Shown here piece after piece: positions 63,375 to 64,000 of a stretch of 64,000 nt of DNA; the first letter of the stretch is position 1, and each line of letters begins with the position of its first letter. Where the stretch lies: contig OY776125.1 of the NCBI GenBank assembly GCA_963675135.1, positions 41,818,513 through 41,882,512 of the forward strand, read 5' to 3'. Under the pieces are notes generated by a model. That model worked only from the letters and a program-made list of their open reading frames with translations. It made no database searches and had not been told where the DNA came from. This DNA comes from Galeopsis tetrahit. Taxonomy: Eukaryota; Streptophyta; Magnoliopsida; Lamiales; Lamiaceae. A program made the position numbers and the translations under genes.

Positions 63375-63602
63375 TTTAGTATGCACTCGGGTGCATGTTG
63401 TGCACCCTAGTTCATGTTGCACTTTTCAGTTTTACTGACTTACACTTTTTGGTAAATGGTGTTGCACTTTTCAATTATTACTAAAAATATTATTATACAG
63501 TTTAATAATTGAAAAATGCAACACCAGTTATCAAAAAGTATAAGTGAGTAAAACTGAAAAGTGCAACATGGACTATGGTGCACAACACGCACTCGAGTCC
63601 AG
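63375..63602. mobile_element. foldback MITE (about 230 bp)
   Basis: Two arms of about 100 bp, roughly 90% identical as inverted repeats (GTTGTGCACC, ATGTTGCACTTTTCAGTTTT, TTGCACTTTTCAATTATTA and reverse). The outer ACTCGAGTCCAGC end resembles ACTTGAGTCCAGC at 35370-35382 in the MULE at 35337, which also repeats CACTTTTCAnTT internally. Confidence 0.7.
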
Positions 63603-64000
63603 CAGACCAACCCTTTTTTTTTAATATTTTCGATAAATTAGTTTGAAAAATGTACTAGAAGATAAAGATATACTATAGTATAATATTTCAATAGCTTACT
63701 AAATACGTTTCTATGTGCAATATTTTTAATAGCAAGCATAGCCGAAGCAAGAAAATCAGAAGTTGTAAATTATAAGCATCCGTTCTCTAATAAAAAAAAT
63801 TGTACTCCTTAATTAATTGCCCCATAAATTATGGGGTTACGATTACAAAATACTTTTTTTTTTTACAATTTGATACACTACATTTTTTAATTTTACAATT
63901 CGATGAATCTACCTATTTTTCGGTAACACTACAATACACAAAATTATTTTTGTGAACTGTGATTTAAAGGACACGATTTTATTCATTTTAGTTTTGGAGG

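Larger units (their letters stand above)
62793..64000. other. intergenic DNA with leader-like segment and two short elements
   Basis: A double telo-box AACCCTAACCCTAA (62957-62970) precedes a pyrimidine- and GC-rich stretch (62975-63350, interrupted by the MITE at 63013-63193) ending near AG/GTAAAG at 63368. This resembles a plant 5' leader and first intron donor, but no protein can be assigned. From 63610 to 64000 only AT-rich DNA is seen. Confidence 0.5.

Overview
This is nuclear DNA of a flowering plant, most likely a eudicot; I cannot name the species. The window is AT-rich and dominated by Ty1/copia retrotransposons of the Sirevirus type (initiator-Met primer site, long gag, a large extra ORF after pol). 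It also carries CACTA, hAT, MULE, Stowaway, Tourist and Helitron-type pieces. I find one convincing host gene, cytosolic ribosomal protein eL38 (RPL38), split into three exons on the minus strand at 60.2-61.5 kb.

Layout. 1-366 is one end of a CACTA transposon that cuts into element A. Element A (367-10603) has a 5'-truncated pol, a broken post-pol ORF (hAT insertion, frameshift, probable intron) and an LTR. That LTR is followed by a second primer site and a truncated gag (A2, to 12605), ending in a 37-bp LTR remnant at 12823-12859. 12860-18541 is AT-rich repeat debris. Element B (18547-31817, target duplication GATTT) is complete: two 1330-bp LTRs with one difference seen, intact gag, pol and a 1155-residue post-pol ORF. 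31823-41905 is a nest of small elements: a Tourist-like MITE, a Helitron 3' end, foldbacks, a solo LTR with two heat-shock elements, a MULE carrying tRNA-like Pol III boxes, a Pack-MULE-like GC-rich element and three Stowaways. Element C (41911-58725, target duplication TTTTC) has three LTRs and two 6045-bp internal regions. 58731-64000 holds RPL38, a probable MULE in its upstream region and two further short elements.

How the parts fit. B encodes everything expected for copying itself. C lacks all of pol and the capsid and zinc-knuckle part of gag. It keeps LTR promoters, primer site, polypurine tract and the complete post-pol ORF (intact in the second unit, one nonsense codon in the first). 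C must therefore have moved with enzymes supplied in trans. The post-pol ORF ('envelope-like' in the Sirevirus literature) shows no signal peptide or membrane span in A, B or C. It looks like a soluble protein with an N-terminal domain, a coiled coil, a basic tract and a C-terminal domain. All copies embed a near-perfect copy of the element's own polypurine tract at the same codons.

The strongest leads are the pol-less element that conserves only the post-pol ORF, the embedded polypurine tract, lineage-specific short words repeated through coding and non-coding parts, and the heat-shock-element solo LTR.
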